Notes: generated by a model not told the origin, from the sequence alone. DNA of 64,000 nt from Isoetes taiwanensis (GCA_021234155.1 JAJEKV010000206.1:188001-252000); one strand, 5' to 3'; counted from the first letter of the stretch, positions 43,462 through 58,287 are shown. Program-made: numbers and translations.

Positions 43462-45565
43462 AAAAAAAGAAAAAGAGTACTATCAAGAAGAACGGATGGA
43501 AGATGGAAAATTTGCACTATCAAGGAAAAGCAAAAAAATAAATACGTACACTTTACCTATTTTTCTAAATCTGTAGACAAAATTCAGTTTTCCAGCACTT
43601 TCAAAAGTGTACTAGGAAGGTTTTTTGGTACCTTAGGCTGTGATATTTGGGATATCACGGTTTTCGGATGGAGATACACTGATAATCTGAAAAAGATGTT
43701 TTATAAACCTAAAATAGTATTTGCTGATGACATAATGCCAGCATGCCCTTGTTCTAATCCCAATTTAAAAGATTTTCTTGATCCCTTGATTGGGCATGTT
43801 AGAACTACAGATCTGAGAATAATACATAACACTGCTCTCAAAAATTGGTTCTCCTTGGGTCTAAACCATATTCCTGACAATCCATTTACACTAAAGGTAT
43901 TTAAAGAGGAAATGACAAAAACTATTGAGCAATTTTTTGATGTACATAGATATGCTTTGGCAGATGAGGAAAGGAATTCCATTGAGGACTGCAAAAGAAC
44001 CATAAAAAAGGAGACCACATGGCTGGCGAAAAGATTCATTGAAGGAAATTTATGCAATAAGAAGAAGTTCCATAAACAGGATGAAAATGTTTTGAAAAAT
44101 ATAGCATGGTTAAATGATAACCTATATATTGCAGGGATTGATAAAGCAGCAAATAACCCTTCCTTTATTTGTCCAAGGCATATCGGATAAATGTGCAAGC
44201 ATTAGGCTTGAAAGTGAAGATTTTTGTAAATGTCATATCGAAATTGAGGATTTAGTACAAGACATTGAAAAGGATATAGATGAAATGCTTGGTCCAGGGC
44301 ATATTGGTACCTATGAACTGCCTTATTTACTGGGAATCTTCAAGGCACACAAACTGGAGTACAGATGGATTACTAATGCCCATGAAAGTATATTTTTCAT
44401 TTGTATCTTCTATAGTTCTTGGTTGGTCTTAACAAAGATAATGGACCTATGGCCAAATATATGCAATGAGAGATGCAAAGGGGAATGTTTTTACTAAAGA
44501 AAAAATTAGAGCAGCATGGATTGTTAATTCTGTATATGAAGTAGCATGTAATTTGCCAAGTAAAATTGATAATGTATTTGCAGCTGATATCACAAAGTGT
44601 TATGAAAACATTCCACTTGAAGGTGAGGATGGCATCTGTAGCATCATGGAAGCAGTAATTGGTTTAACTTGGAAGTATCAAACAGCCATACATCATAATT
44701 CATCGATCCGGTACTATGTGTTGGATAATGGTAATGTTAAACCGAATGGAAACATGCAGCTCCTGAAGGCAAAAAGTGGCTCAGATTGGACAAAGAACTC
44801 TTTACAATGATTAATAAATGGCTGCTTACTCATTGCTATTTATACATGAGTAGTACAACTTGGAGACAGGTCAAAGGAATACCTATGGGTTTTGCTTCAA
44901 GCCCTGGCTGGTGCAACCTTTATTTAGCATGGTTTGAGCTACAATTTATTTGCAAATTGCTTAAGTTTGGCAGATATAATGAGATTGCATGTTTTCAAAA
45001 TACTTCCAGGTATATGGATGATTTAATATCCATTAATAATCCTTGTATCAGAAAGTTTCTGGGATTGACTAATGACAATGAGATGTTAATCTACAACTTG
45101 AAGCATTTAGCTATTAAAGATGAAACGATATATTGGGAAGAGGATGGTACAAGAGGAAAAGAGGTCAATTTTCTTAACATGACTATAGAAGTCATATCAC
45201 ATCAATATGGTTTGTATACCACATACAGATATGACAAAAGAAAGAAATTACCTTTTGCAGTATCCAAATTTGTACATGCAAAAAGTTGCAGACCCTATTT
45301 GATGGCATGTAATGTTGTGGTCTCACAAGTTATGCCGTATATCTACGTGTATAGGGACCCAATCAGGGCAGCTGGTGACCTATTGGAATTAATTAATAAT
45401 TTCATTGGTAATGGCTTTGTTAAGAAGGATATTTGGCATAAAGTGAACAAGGTACTAAGGGATGAAGATTTCCCTGGTTTAAGGTATGACATTAAGACTT
45501 TGATCTTTGAACTCAATAGATATTATAAAAAATCTGCTGGAAAAGGGGTCCTTATGTTAACATAA
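43462..45565 (+). pseudogene. SAP-RT gene exon 3, unit 1: Penelope-like reverse transcriptase
   Basis: After TTTTACAG the frame starts KKRKRVLSRR and runs through a basic N-terminal part (VHFTYFSKSVDKI, FGWRYTDNLKKMFYKPKI). RT core motifs follow in order: YLLGIFKAHKLEYRWITNAH, ADITKCYENIPLEGEDGI (first aspartate), VKGIPMGFASSPGWCNLYLA, and RYMDDLISINNP with the catalytic YMDD at 45011-45022. VNFLNMTIEV, a YDKRKKLPF segment and an alpha-helical end follow. KxHK, the RWI motif, the DxxxxYxxIP with following GI, MGxxxSPxxxNLY and FLNxxI fit Penelope-like and telomerase-related enzymes better than LINE, LTR or group II enzymes. Frame changes at about 44190, 44475 and 44790 break this copy. Confidence 0.8.
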
Positions 45566-46044
45566 GGAACCAATGGCCCTTTTTACTGGTATCACAATGT
45601 TTTACCTGGTTTCAGGAAGAATGGAAGGTTTATATTTGATATTGTTGGTTCACATCAATATGAAAAGTATACCATTTGCAAATAAGACAAGGAATATGAT
45701 TTAGCATTTGTAGTGTCCAAAATTTTGGACATTGTTCTGATATAAATAAATCAATTTTGTAATATTTGGACTGTACAGTATTAGATACAAACATTAAGAG
45801 CCTGAAGCATCAAAAATAAGCTTAAATACAACTAATAAAGGAAATTCCTTCAGCAATTAGAAGATGTATATATGTAAAAACACTGATGCAAAGCAAAACA
45901 GATAGGTTCATATTACAGATATAAAGTTTGTGAAAACATCAAAATGAGTATACAACATAAGGACAAAATTTTAACTTGAGATAAGTATAAGACTAAAGTT
46001 CATACTCCTGTTTTGATATAACTGGCAGAATATAAAAACTTGGT
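45566..46044. other. Convergent intergenic region between RT and B3 genes
   Basis: About 480 AT-rich bases separate the RT stop from the B3 stop, long enough for the two 3' UTRs. I see no repeats, tail or gene here. Confidence 0.5.
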
Positions 46045-46925
46045 TCACCTAACTCGGTGCAGTGCAGCACCCTTCAATATCTTCATGTTCCAATCAAATT
46101 TGTTTCCATTATAAGTAAACTCAAGGACGTCTCCAAGGTTTAAACCATAAAGTTTCTTAAAACGGTCCCAGCCAACACATAGGCAGTTTCTGCTCCTCTT
46201 TGATACCAGAGAGCTCTTCTGATTTCCGGGTCCGGTGATGACAACAGAATATCCCTTAGGTGGACTACGCCATCTATTTTCATTCTCGAGTACCTACTTA
46301 AACATACAGAAATGTTAAGATCCTTAAAATAATTACTGGAATCAAAAAACATAGATTTACCAGGCCTCTATTGATGTTTGCTCTGAGAAGAGCGATACGA
46401 AATGATTTGTGTGTCGGAAGTTCATCCTCATCAGAAGAATCATCATCTGATGAATCAAGCTCGTTGTGTTTAGGAGGATTTTTTATACCATGCTGAGCAT
46501 TAGTACCACGGCGATTTTTAGGAGGCACACTGTGACTGGAGTTTCCAAGTTGCCAGTTGCCGATTGGTTTCACACGATAATTTCCATCACATATCTGGGC
46601 AGTTAGGCGAGTTCCATTGTTTGATAAGCTGCATAAAAGAGCAGTTCCTTCAAGCATGTTATTTCCTTGCAAAAAGGATTCCCAGCCTTCGGTGAAGAAT
46701 GTTCGCCCACCCACAGATGCTATGTAAATAGAATACTCTTTTCGATTTGGGCCTATACCAACAATGTATTGGTCTTTAGCGAGCATCACCCCTTCCCTTC
46801 ACGAAATAGCTTCATTATTTTAGTAATGAGGAAATGTGTAATAAACCGCATATAAAAATACCGAGTAGTCTGCTCTCACCAGCAGGTGACCAAATTTGAC
46901 ATCCACAAGGAACACAAGTCGCCAT
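46045..46925 (-). pseudogene. Two-domain B3 DNA-binding gene carried beside the RT gene
   Basis: Reading the minus strand, exon 1 (46925-46880) starts MATC and, after one frame slip, gives VFLVDVKFGHLL before a GTGAGA donor. Exon 2 (about 46830-46361) holds a first B3-type domain: KEYSIYIASVGGRTFFTEGW, then ESFLQGNNMLEGTALLCSL. An acidic serine linker (SSDDDSSDEDE) follows, then a GTAAAT donor. Exon 3 (46293-46045), after TTTAAGTAG, holds a second B3-type domain with CVGWDRFKKLYGLNLGDVLE and ends at TGA. The GW-xxF-xxxxxL-xxGD pattern marks B3 domains of the VRN/REM type in plants. The exon 2 acceptor AG seems lost and exon 1 is frameshifted, so this copy is probably defective. Capture by the element is inferred from the same linkage in unit 2. 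Confidence 0.7.
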
Positions 46926-47248
46926 CCTGGGAATGTAGAGAGACTATGGAAAACCAGATCCGGCAAGGAAACACCATAAAAAATAAAGGCACACAGAATA
47001 TGATTTAATGGAATTATGATATGTCTATTCTAAATTACTGCATGTGTAAGGCCTACGATACTAGCTCTGCTTTTAATCATTTCGGTTCCAAAATAAATTG
47101 GAGTTAAAAAAGTTTTTTGGATCCAAATTAATTGGTATATACTTTTAGCATCTTCCTTGATCATTTCACATAATTTTTATAAATTACAATCGATATTTGA
47201 CACTATTCTTTCTTTCTTTCCACTAAGGACAAATTACAACTTCTAGTT
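46926..47248. other. Upstream region of the B3 gene
   Basis: This AT-rich, probably regulatory stretch aligns loosely with 56294-56677 in unit 2 (shared phrases such as TTAATTTGAATCCA-like and GACACTA). No gene was seen. Confidence 0.4.
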
Positions 47249-47338
47249 GGCAGGAGGGTCCCTTTGCTAGCAAAGGGATCCTCCAATCCTTTTTGCTAGC
47301 ATATGGGACTTTGTCTGCCTTCCGGTAGGAGGCAGGGA
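47249..47338. promoter_or_regulatory. 90-bp conserved hairpin block, unit 1
   Basis: GGAGGGTCCCTTTGC and GCAAAGGGATCCTCC form a 32-base inverted repeat centred on GCTAGC. Downstream CTGCCT and AGGCAG form a second hairpin around TCCGGTAGG. By eye 85 of 90 positions equal 56678-56767, without indels, while the flanking sequence is far more diverged. It ends exactly where the TA run starts, between the B3 start and the SAP-RT leader. It could be a shared promoter, a structured RNA or an element terminus. Confidence 0.7.
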
Positions 47339-47350
47339 TATATATATACA

Positions 47351-50195
47351 CATTTCTTGGTTCAAATTTGGTATAAATTAGGATATCTTGTCACATTATA
47401 GCCCTGGGATTGATAATGCATCATGCTTGATTATAGCTAAATTTATGGTTTGATTTAGTCCCCTTTATATGTTCTAGTTCTCTATTACAAAACTTAAGTT
47501 CAATGGAAGAAATCTAGGATGGGTGGTTGGTATGGTATATTATGATACTAATTTTATCAAATAAGTCAGGTTGCATAAATAATGACCCTAGTATAAGGCA
47601 CTCATATTTTGGGTTGAGATCTACAAAATAATGTCTAACTGATTTAGTTACTTAGTTTTATAAGATTGCTATATAAAGCACCAAATACTGAATCAAATTA
47701 TGAGCCCAGAATATGAAAATGGCTTATGATACCCTTTGTGAAGGATGCTATATGGTTAGACATGCTAAAAGGTATTATTAAATGGGCTAGCCCTAATTTG
47801 TATGATTCCAAATTGTTTGGAATAGGAACAATTAATTGAATTTTTTACCAGAATGGTTTTTAAGGCAGGAGAAATGTTTGGTGATAGGCCATGGAATATT
47901 ACAATTTTTTTACAGCAAAATGTTGCATGGAATGCACACTAGGAATATCTTGCTATAGTGAATGCAACATGAGAATATACTTAAACTAAATAGGTAAATA
48001 TGCATCATTAAATGAGTATTATAAGAAAAATAAAACTCATGATACTAGGGAGTCTTGGAGTAAATACCCTTAAGGCATAAATTGGTATTGGCATAATATA
48101 AAGATACTAAAGGCATAAATTGAAAGTTGGGTCCGTGTAACAAAAATAATACTATATAAAGATCCAATGTTAAAAACCTAAATACAATTTCCTTAATAAT
48201 ATTATGATTTTACAGCATATTTCAATAAACATAAAAATGGATGAGCGTGACATCGGGTTTACCCTAAAAAATGGAGGAACAGGTATCCGGCTAGCACAAA
48301 ACACAAAGATACGCACGGAAATGCATCATGTAAATCTGTTATGGGCTGTCAGACAGCAAGGATCGTAAGCATATCTCATGTTATTTAAAATTTCTCTAAT
48401 TTATGGGGCTAGGATTTTACTGCCAATGAAACAGACTGGATTAAAAAGCATGATGGCAGCGTATGCTTCTGATAAAGCAAAAGGTTTGTTAGATAAACCT
48501 GACTACAATTGGAACTCAGGTAAAGTTGAATGGTTAAAGCTTCGTCAGTATAAATATCACAATTCCCTTTATAGGATTTACAAGAGATGAGCAGAACAGG
48601 GAGGCCTCCAGGCGCCCTGGCACTTGGACAAACTAGGGCCAAGCTTATTGATGCTCTGAGGAGGCATGGCGTTGAGTTGGATAATGCTCAACCTACTAAG
48701 GCTCAACTTCTGGAAGCTTGTAGAATTCACAACATTGATCCTAATAAAGAAGCAGCAGGCAGCAGTATCAGGAGTTTCTTGCCTATGAAAACATGTAGCA
48801 ATCCGGCTAGGGATAGTAGCAGCTCGCCAGCAACTGTTGATAATAGGAATTCTCCAGCAAATGTGGATAACAGGAACTCTCCAGCAATTATGGATATAGT
48901 GGAAGATTCTGTAAATGAGGAGGATTACTCTGACTACGAAATCCAGCCTAATCAGGTTTTTGGCAGTTGCATTTTTTCATTCTGTAGTTAAGTATTGTGA
49001 GGTCATGACAAGTTCATTAATAGGGTTCTATACACTTTATATTTTAACGTTCATTATGCTTGCTTTTAGAGCAATAAGGTTGATAAATTCAAAGGTAATT
49101 GATCCTAAAAAATAATTAATAAGCTCAAAATTGATAGGTTCCACTGTTATGGACGGTAAACTAGCTTACAATTTCTTATTTAACCATAGAGTGGTGCAGA
49201 TGCAGTAGTAGGGTATGACAGGTTTTGATAAATCCTGCACAAAACGCCAGCATTAGTACTTAGGATTGTGCTGAATTTAGCATAAATTAGACTATAAGTA
49301 TGTTAATCATTGGTAAAACAAACATGGTTTTAGTAAGAGATGTTCTGATTAAATAATTCTGGCTTATAGTAATACATGTTACAGTAAATAAGTGTTTGGA
49401 AGTTATTCAAACTTTAGATCTAGGATAATATATGGTACAGAACATAGTTTGCAGATTGGAGTCTTCAACAGCCTAATCCCATACATTTGTTGCTCATTAT
49501 ATATCTCATTATTTGTTCTTTAATTCAGTACTAACTTAAGATCTTAGAATGGTTTAAAGGTGTAATTCATAATATTGTTCAGAAGATCAAAAATATGAGT
49601 AGTAAAGGTTTGAATAGGGTTCTGTGGTAAACAGAGTAATAGCTAAAGATCTTTTCATTTCATGTCTATTGAGTTAAATTGTTCTTACGAATGGGTAAAG
49701 GGCGATAAGCCAAAGAATCTCATTGCTTACCTGCTAGTCCATTCACATTTTACCCTGTTTTGGCTAACTTGTGTTTGTTGGACTGCAGGTAACCGGGATT
49801 CTTTCTCCCATACTCCTTTGCTAGGTTTTGTTGAAATTTATTGTTCAAAGCATACAAGCAATTGAGTTCTTGGCACAAAGGGTATTTATATTTATTTAAA
49901 GTATCTATTGACCAACTGTACAAAGGTACTTTATGTGTTTTATTTCTATTATACAAAGGTAATTTATGTAATTTATGTGATTTTTTCAAAAATAGTTTAC
50001 ATATATGTTTTGCAGTATTCTCTCAAAATTGGTTTATAATCATAAGTTACTATGGAGTTTTTTAATTTTCTAAGGCTACTCTTAAGGCTTCCCTTTTGGT
50101 TTTTTTTGCCAAAAGGGGCTGATAAGTCCAATAATTCCAGTCTTGGATTTATTTGGATAGCTTGACCCAGTCAAAGGATTGATCTAAGGCTCGGT
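47351..50195 (+). repeat. Partial direct repeat of the element 5' part (pseudo-LTR-like)
   Basis: This copy equals 38641-41490 apart from scattered differences, with an offset of 8,710-8,707 bases. It contains the leader, the SAP exon and most of intron 1, and stops at CTCGGTTATATAT where the source intron itself has a short TA stretch. Beyond lies a TA run and inverted GATTC-type sequence. No RT follows, so it is a truncated second unit in tandem. Confidence 0.9.
48587..48955 (+). CDS. SAP exon of the partial tandem copy (best preserved)
   Basis: The start codon at 48587 opens MSRTGRPPGALALGQTRAKL and the frame stays open through the SAP helices, PTKAQLLEACRIHNIDPNKE, the NRNSPA repeats and the acidic end to the CAG|GTTTTT donor at 48955/48956. 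This is the cleanest version of exon 1 in the window and resembles the unit 2 start (MSKAGRPEGSYNKGQTRAKL). Without the donor being used, the frame ends 12 codons later at a stop (48991). It cannot produce RT because the later exons are absent. Confidence 0.65.
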
Positions 50196-53100
50196 TATAT
50201 ATATATATATATATATCATAATATATATAAAATTACTTTGGATGCCCCCATGAAATAGATATCTATATATTCAAATTGATCTAGGCCGTTCGTTTGAAAA
50301 TAGGTGAGGTGGTGAACATATAGCCATTGGATCTCCATGGGGGCATGCATGGGCATGCATGGGGGCATGCACCACATCCCCAAGCCATTGGATCAAAAGG
50401 GGAGAAGTAATCCTAGCCCTTAAATTTTGTGAGGAAGGTGCAAGGAAAGGTGCCAAAAAGTGGATTTGGTGCAGCAGATTGTGACCGTTAGATCAAAGGG
50501 TGAGGATAAATCCTAACCCTTAACGTTTTATATTAAATTGATATTTTTTTTTTAAAAAAGAGGTGAGGTGGCACTATCATTAATAAAAAATTAAAAAGCA
50601 TTTATGAATGCACCTTCCAAGAAGCTTCTTTTTTTTAATCGCATTCAAACGCACGTAACTTGCAGTACAGAGGTCGGATGAAGGTGGGACCTATGCCATT
50701 AGATTCCTCTCGTCGAGAGCTTTCCAATGACTGGTGCTTTGGCAGTATTCCGTTGCAATTGGAGCCAACATGATCAGATTCTAAGAATCTTCTTAGAATC
50801 TTAGAACTTTACGAAATCTATGGTAATTTAAGGGAATCTAGGGGAATCTTCATGGGATCTTTATGAATCTAGAGGAATCTCAATAGAACCTTAGGGAATC
50901 TGAAGAATCTCAAGAGAATCTTTAGGATTCTTGGGAGAATCTTTGGGAATCTAGGGGAATCCTCATAATATCTCAGGGAAGCTAAGAGAATCTACATAGA
51001 ATGTTGGGGAATGTAGAGGAATCTTGGAATAGTCTTTGGGAATTTAGGGAATCTCAAGAGAATCTTAGGGACTATGGGAACCTCAAGAGGATCTATGGGG
51101 ATCTAGGGGAATCTTCATAGCATCTTAGAGAATCTAGGAAAATTTAGATAGAATCTTGGGGAATCTATATGAATCTTGACAGAATAGTTCAGAATGTAGG
51201 GAATCTCGATGGAATCTTTAAGAATCTAGAGGAATCCTGATGAAATCTTGGAGAACCCAAGGAAATCTTCATAGGATCCAAGGGAATCTACATAGAATTG
51301 TGAGGTCTAGCTTGGACCATAAACAAAAAAAATACAAAAATACCTGTGACATCCTAAGGCTAGGAGGTATCCTGCCTACAAAGTGTGCATGTATGGCTAA
51401 AGTTTTGCCCAACGGATGTGTGGTGAGTTGGTATAGACCTAGTAATGCCAAAATAAATGTGCATTTGGTCAGGGGTTCAAACCTGGCCAGTGTATGTTTA
51501 GCTTTGGGAGTTGGTTACTGAGGTTATACGATGATGATCCCCGACGTGGTAGAACTTAAAAGCCTATACATGTTCTCCACTTTGGCCCCTTGACCGGTGG
51601 TGGGATATTCTAGCTAGTCGTGTACAAGATGAGCTTGGACCATAAACAAAAAAAATAATCTAGGTGAATCTTGGGACAAATTTTGAGGATCTATGGGAAT
51701 CTCGAGAGAATTTATGGAAACCTAGGGAATTTTCATAGAATATTTTAGAATCTAGATAAATCTTGATAGGATCTTAGAGAATCTAGGAGAATCTACATAG
51801 AATTTTTAAAAATCTAGGGGAATCTTGATGGAATCTCTTAGACTCTATAGGAATCTTGATGGAATCTCAATCTTCACAGTATCTAAGGGAATCTAAAGGA
51901 ATCTCAATAATATCTTTAGGAATCTAGGGGAATCTTGATGAAATCTTTGAGAAACTATAGGAGTTTTTATAGAATCGAAGGAATCAAGAGACTACACAAA
52001 GAATCATGGAAAATCTAGGTAAATCTCCGAGCAATCTCTAGGAATCTAGGGGAATTTCGAGAGGATGTAAGGATATCGAGGGGAATCTTCATAGAATATC
52101 TGAGAATCTAGGGGAATCTTCTTAGGATCTCAGAGAATCTAGGAGAATCTACATAGAATCTTGAAGAATTTTGTGAATCTTGAGAGAATATTTGGGAATC
52201 TTGATGGGATCTTTGAGATTCTAGGGGAATCTTGATGGAATCTTGGAGACATAAGGGAATCTACATATGATCTAAAGGAATCTTCATATAATCTTCAATA
52301 ATCGAGGGGAATCCCTGGGAATCTTGATGAAATCTTGGAGAACCTAAAGGAATCTTCATAGAATCTAGGGGAATCTAAAAGTATCTTCATAAAATCTTTG
52401 GAAATCTTGGGGAATCTTGATGGAATCATGGAGAATCTAGAGGAATCTATATAGAATCTTTGGGAATCTAAGGGAACCTTGATGGAATTGCGAAGAATCT
52501 AGAGGAATCTTTATAGAATCTATGGGAATCCAAGATAATCTACATAAAACCATGGGAAATCTGGGTGAATCTTGAGGCATCTTTAGGAATGTAGGGGAAT
52601 CTCGAGAGAATTTATGGGAACCGAGGGAATCTTCATAGAAATATTTGATAATTTAGGGGAATCTTGATAGAATCTTAGAGAATCTAGGAGAAAACTATGT
52701 GAATCTTGAGAGAATCTAGGAGAATCTTCATGGAATCTTGGAGAACCTAAGAGAATCTTTCTATGATCTAAAGGAATCTTCATAAAATCTTCAGGAATCT
52801 AGGGGAATCTTGATGAAATCCTGGAGAACCTAAAGGACTCTTTATATAAGCCAAGGGAATCCAAGAATCGTGGGGAATCTTGGGGCATCTTTTGGAATCT
52901 CGAGAGAATTTACGGGAATCTAGAGAATCTTCTTAGAATATTTGAGAATCCAGGGAATATTGATAGAACCTTAGAGAATCTAAGAGAATCTTTGGGAATC
53001 TAGGAGAATCTAGAAGAATCTAAGGGAATCTTGATGGAATCTAAAGGAATCTTTATATGATCTAAAGGAATCTTTAAGAATCTGGGGGAATCTTGATGAA

Positions 53101-53464
53101 ATCTTATAGAACTTAAAGGAATCTTCATAGAATCTAAAGGAATCCAAGAGAATCTACGTAGAATCCTGGGGAGTCTAGGTGAATCTTGAGACAATCTTTG
53201 GGAATCTAGGGCAATCTCAATAGAATCTATGGGAATCTATGAAAAATCTTTGAGAATTTAGGGGAATCTAAGGGAATCTTCATAAAATCTTCGATAGTAT
53301 AGGGGAATCTAGGTGAATCTTTATTAAAATTGAATGGATCTAGGGAATCTACATAGAATCTTGAGGAACGTATGCGAATCTTCGAATAGTTTTTGGAAAT
53401 CTAGAAAAATCTCTGTAGAATCTTAAAAATCTAGGGGAATCTTTCACACTGATGTGTTTTGCAG
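50196..53464 (-). repeat. GATTC satellite composite unit 7 (inverted)
   Basis: After a TA run (about 50196-50228) the body appears on the minus strand: GCATG-rich block (50338), GCCACCTCA (50565) and CTCTCGACGAGAG block (50707-50719). About 2.6 kb of array follows (50780-53450), the longest here. It is interrupted by the SINE-like insert at 51297-51656. The array reads as GAATC on the plus strand. Confidence 0.85.
51297..51656 (+). mobile_element. SINE-like insertion with tRNA-type A and B boxes
   Basis: An unrelated 360-base segment interrupts the GAATC array. TGGTGAGTTGGTATAGACC (51421-51439) resembles a pol III A box, and GGGGTTCAAACCTGG (51472-51486) a B box about 33 bases on, as in tRNAs. 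The segment is flanked by a 25-base exact direct repeat, AGCTTGGACCATAAAC followed by eight A and a T, at 51309-51333 and 51632-51656. The repeat is either a long target-site duplication or two copies of an A-rich SINE tail. Confidence 0.6.

Positions 53465-55737
<2,273 letters not shown>

Positions 55738-55813
<76 letters not shown>
55738..55813. repeat. (TA)n microsatellite
   Basis: TA dinucleotides between inverted GATTC unit 9 and the left edge of the second reverse-transcriptase element. Confidence 0.95.
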
Positions 55814-55814
<1 letters not shown>

Positions 55815-56004
55815 TTTCCTTTGCCTAGGGTCTAATCTAGCCAAGTCCATACTCCTAACTTGGTCACTTAACCGAAGCTAGAGAAATTCTGTCCTGGCAC
55901 TACCCAGGCCCTAAACCAAATGAGTCCAACAAGAATACTAAATAAGCTCAATATTTGTCTGAAGCTGTATATTACTTTCACATTCAGGCTACCTAGTAGA
56001 GGGC

Positions 56005-56293
56005 TGATTTCTCAAGTCCCTTCTACCATGTTGTTTCCCTTCAGAAATGACTCCCAGCCTTCGGTGAAGAATGTTCGGCCGCCCACAGTGGCTATATATA
56101 TGGAATACTCCTTCTGATTTGGTCCCACACCAACAATATACTGATCTCGAGCGAGCAATACTCCCTCGGCTTCCTGAAAAATCTCGATTACGTTTAAGAC
56201 CTATAAAGGAAATAGTCATAAAAGAATGTATCAGAATTTTTTGCTCACCAGCAAATGACCGAACTTGACATCTACTAAAAACACTGTCGCCAT
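56005..56293 (-). pseudogene. B3 gene fragment, unit 2
   Basis: Exon 1 (56293-56249) reads MATVFLVDVKFGHLL cleanly before a GTGAGC donor. After a CTTTATAG acceptor at 56201, exon 2 (56200 downward) reads VLNVIEIFQEAEGVLLARDQ, KEYSIYIATVGGRTFFTEGW and ESFLKGNNMVEGT, then a stop near 56024. The sequence loses similarity to unit 1 at about 56010, so the rest of the first domain and the whole second B3 domain are missing. The exon 1/intron 1 structure matches the unit 1 gene, which supports the splice sites in both. Confidence 0.7.
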
Positions 56294-56677
56294 AGCCGAA
56301 AATAGGAAGGAAATATGGACTTGGAATGCTGAAAGGCGGCTTCGGCCAGGAAATAGCTTATAAAATGAAGATTTATTGGGATTTAACGTAATTATGATAT
56401 AGGCCTATTTGACGGCTCTAATTATTACATGCCTAGGATAGCAGCTATTACATGCTTGGCATAAGGGCTCTGAGGTTATCTATCTCGGAACCAGAATAAA
56501 ATTGGTTTATATCCTTAATTAATTTGAATCCAGATTATTTGGGTATAATATTATGTTCCTCCTTAGCTATTTCATGGTATTCTATGATTTATAAGCATTA
56601 TTCGACACTACTCTTTGTAACCTCAACCAATTCTTGGTTTTCACTAATACCCCTTAGAGTTTTTTTTACTCTCAGTC

Positions 56678-56767
56678 GGCAGGAGGGTCCCTTTGCTAGC
56701 AAAGGGATCCTCCAATCCTTTTTGCTAACATTTGGGACCTTATCTGCCTTCCGGTAGGAGGTAGGGA
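56678..56767. promoter_or_regulatory. 90-bp conserved hairpin block, unit 2
   Basis: This is the counterpart of 47249-47338: same length, same two hairpins, five substitutions by eye. It again touches a TA run (56768-56786) and again lies between the B3 start and the SAP-RT leader. Confidence 0.7.
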
Positions 56768-56786
56768 TATATATATATATATATAT

Positions 56787-58287
56787 ACACAATCTTAATC
56801 TAGTTATTAGCCTTAGTTCCCTCTAAGTCTTATGTCCCATCATATAATCCAAGGGTTTGTATTATCTTGGTGGTAATAATGGTATATGGACAAATTACTT
56901 GGTCATATAAATGCTGGGGATACCTTGTTTAAGTTAAGGGGATCAATCTATCTCTATGGCTTTGGAAATTGAAACAAATTGTTGGCATGAACTTGTACCC
57001 TTGAAATAATAATTTAACCCATGTATCAAATGAAAAAGTTGTTGTTTTTGGGCTTGAAGGTATTTCTCAGTAAATACTCGTTTCTGTAATGTGGTCGTGT
57101 CCCACACTAGTAGTGGACATAATTTAGATTGATTTAGATGATGGTAATTTGTTGCCACTTGATCATCTTGTGATATATAAAATACTAGGTAGCTTGATAA
57201 TCTTGGGTTTTGTTGATGTCTAAGTTTCTTGAGGCATCTAAGGCTTTTTCCTATCAAATACAGGTTGAAATGTGGAACATGTGCATAATATTAGTATTAT
57301 AGCAATTGGTAAAGGTTGGTATGTAGTTTTTAATGTTGAGCATGATATTGCTATGCCATAGGGTAATCATTTGGAAGTCATTTGAAAATCCTTTGTATAG
57401 GATTGAGTAAGGCTGGTATTATGCATGTAAACCTTGGGATAGGAAATAAAAATATTCTAACTAGAGCTTGTGAATAGAATTTGATACTTCTTTAGACACA
57501 TTGTTATAATGATCCTAATTTGTTGTGAAATAAAGAGGAGTGGATTAACCTAAGGTTTTATTTATATTTGCTGGCTGATGCAGGGATAAGTAATTAACCA
57601 GAAATTGTTTACATAAAATTTACTTATGCCTACCATAACATATAAGTATATTGTTTTTGTGCATGAGGCCTTTAGGTTTGATTTAATTTGTTGAGTATGT
57701 GGATGGAGGCCACAAGTAACATAGTCTTAAGGAACATTGGTAATTGTTGGATTAGGTAGGTGGGTAGCATCATTGGACATGAGCAGATGAACTATTGGAT
57801 TAATTGTTGTAAAACAAAAATAGACCATTTTAGGTCAATTTGTCTTTGGTACACAAACCATAGTATAGGGTCGAAAATAAATTTATATGTCAACACTTAT
57901 GGGCTATTTCTTTATTTTATTATTTTTATTATCTTTATTCATTATCTGGTGATATGTGGTATCGTAAAAAAACCCTAATATCGGCTACAAACCCTAACGA
58001 TGGAGCTCTGAAGATGCTTTTGACGGATGGCGGTAGACGGATCCCTAACTGATTGATCTGGACAATTTTATTTTCGAAATATGGTTGATCATCAACATGC
58101 AAAATTTCTGCCACAAAGTTTTCGTGACAGAGTGTTCAGGTAACGGTTTTCGGGTTTATCTTGCTTTACCTAAGTAGTCTTGTAATTGTTAGGTAAACTT
58201 GGATTGATTAACTGATGATTATGGCCTAATCTGGCCGATGGATTGAACTATAAATATTTGGGTTCCTTTAATGTAAAACCCTGAGAC
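56787..58287 (+). other. Element leader, unit 2
   Basis: AT-rich non-coding sequence of 1.5 kb precedes the SAP exon, corresponding in position to 38641-39880. Similarity is too low to align by eye. No gene was seen; the short frames at 57760-57978 and 56943-57257 are not supported. Confidence 0.45.

Noticed and set aside
45011-45022. YMDD box as a sign of a viral (retrovirus or pararetrovirus) polymerase
   Set aside because: The neighbouring motifs (KAHK, RWITNA, SPGWCNLYLA, FLNMTI) fit Penelope-like enzymes, and no protease, RNase H, capsid or movement protein is present.
45566-46044. GIY-YIG endonuclease after the reverse transcriptase
   Set aside because: No GIY or YIG-like motif is seen in any frame after the RT in unit 1, nor N-terminal to it in either unit.
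52583-53194. Frames rich in DSPRF/KIPLDS within the GATTC arrays
   Set aside because: They reproduce the 31-bp DNA repeat; the same pseudo-peptides appear wherever the array is open.
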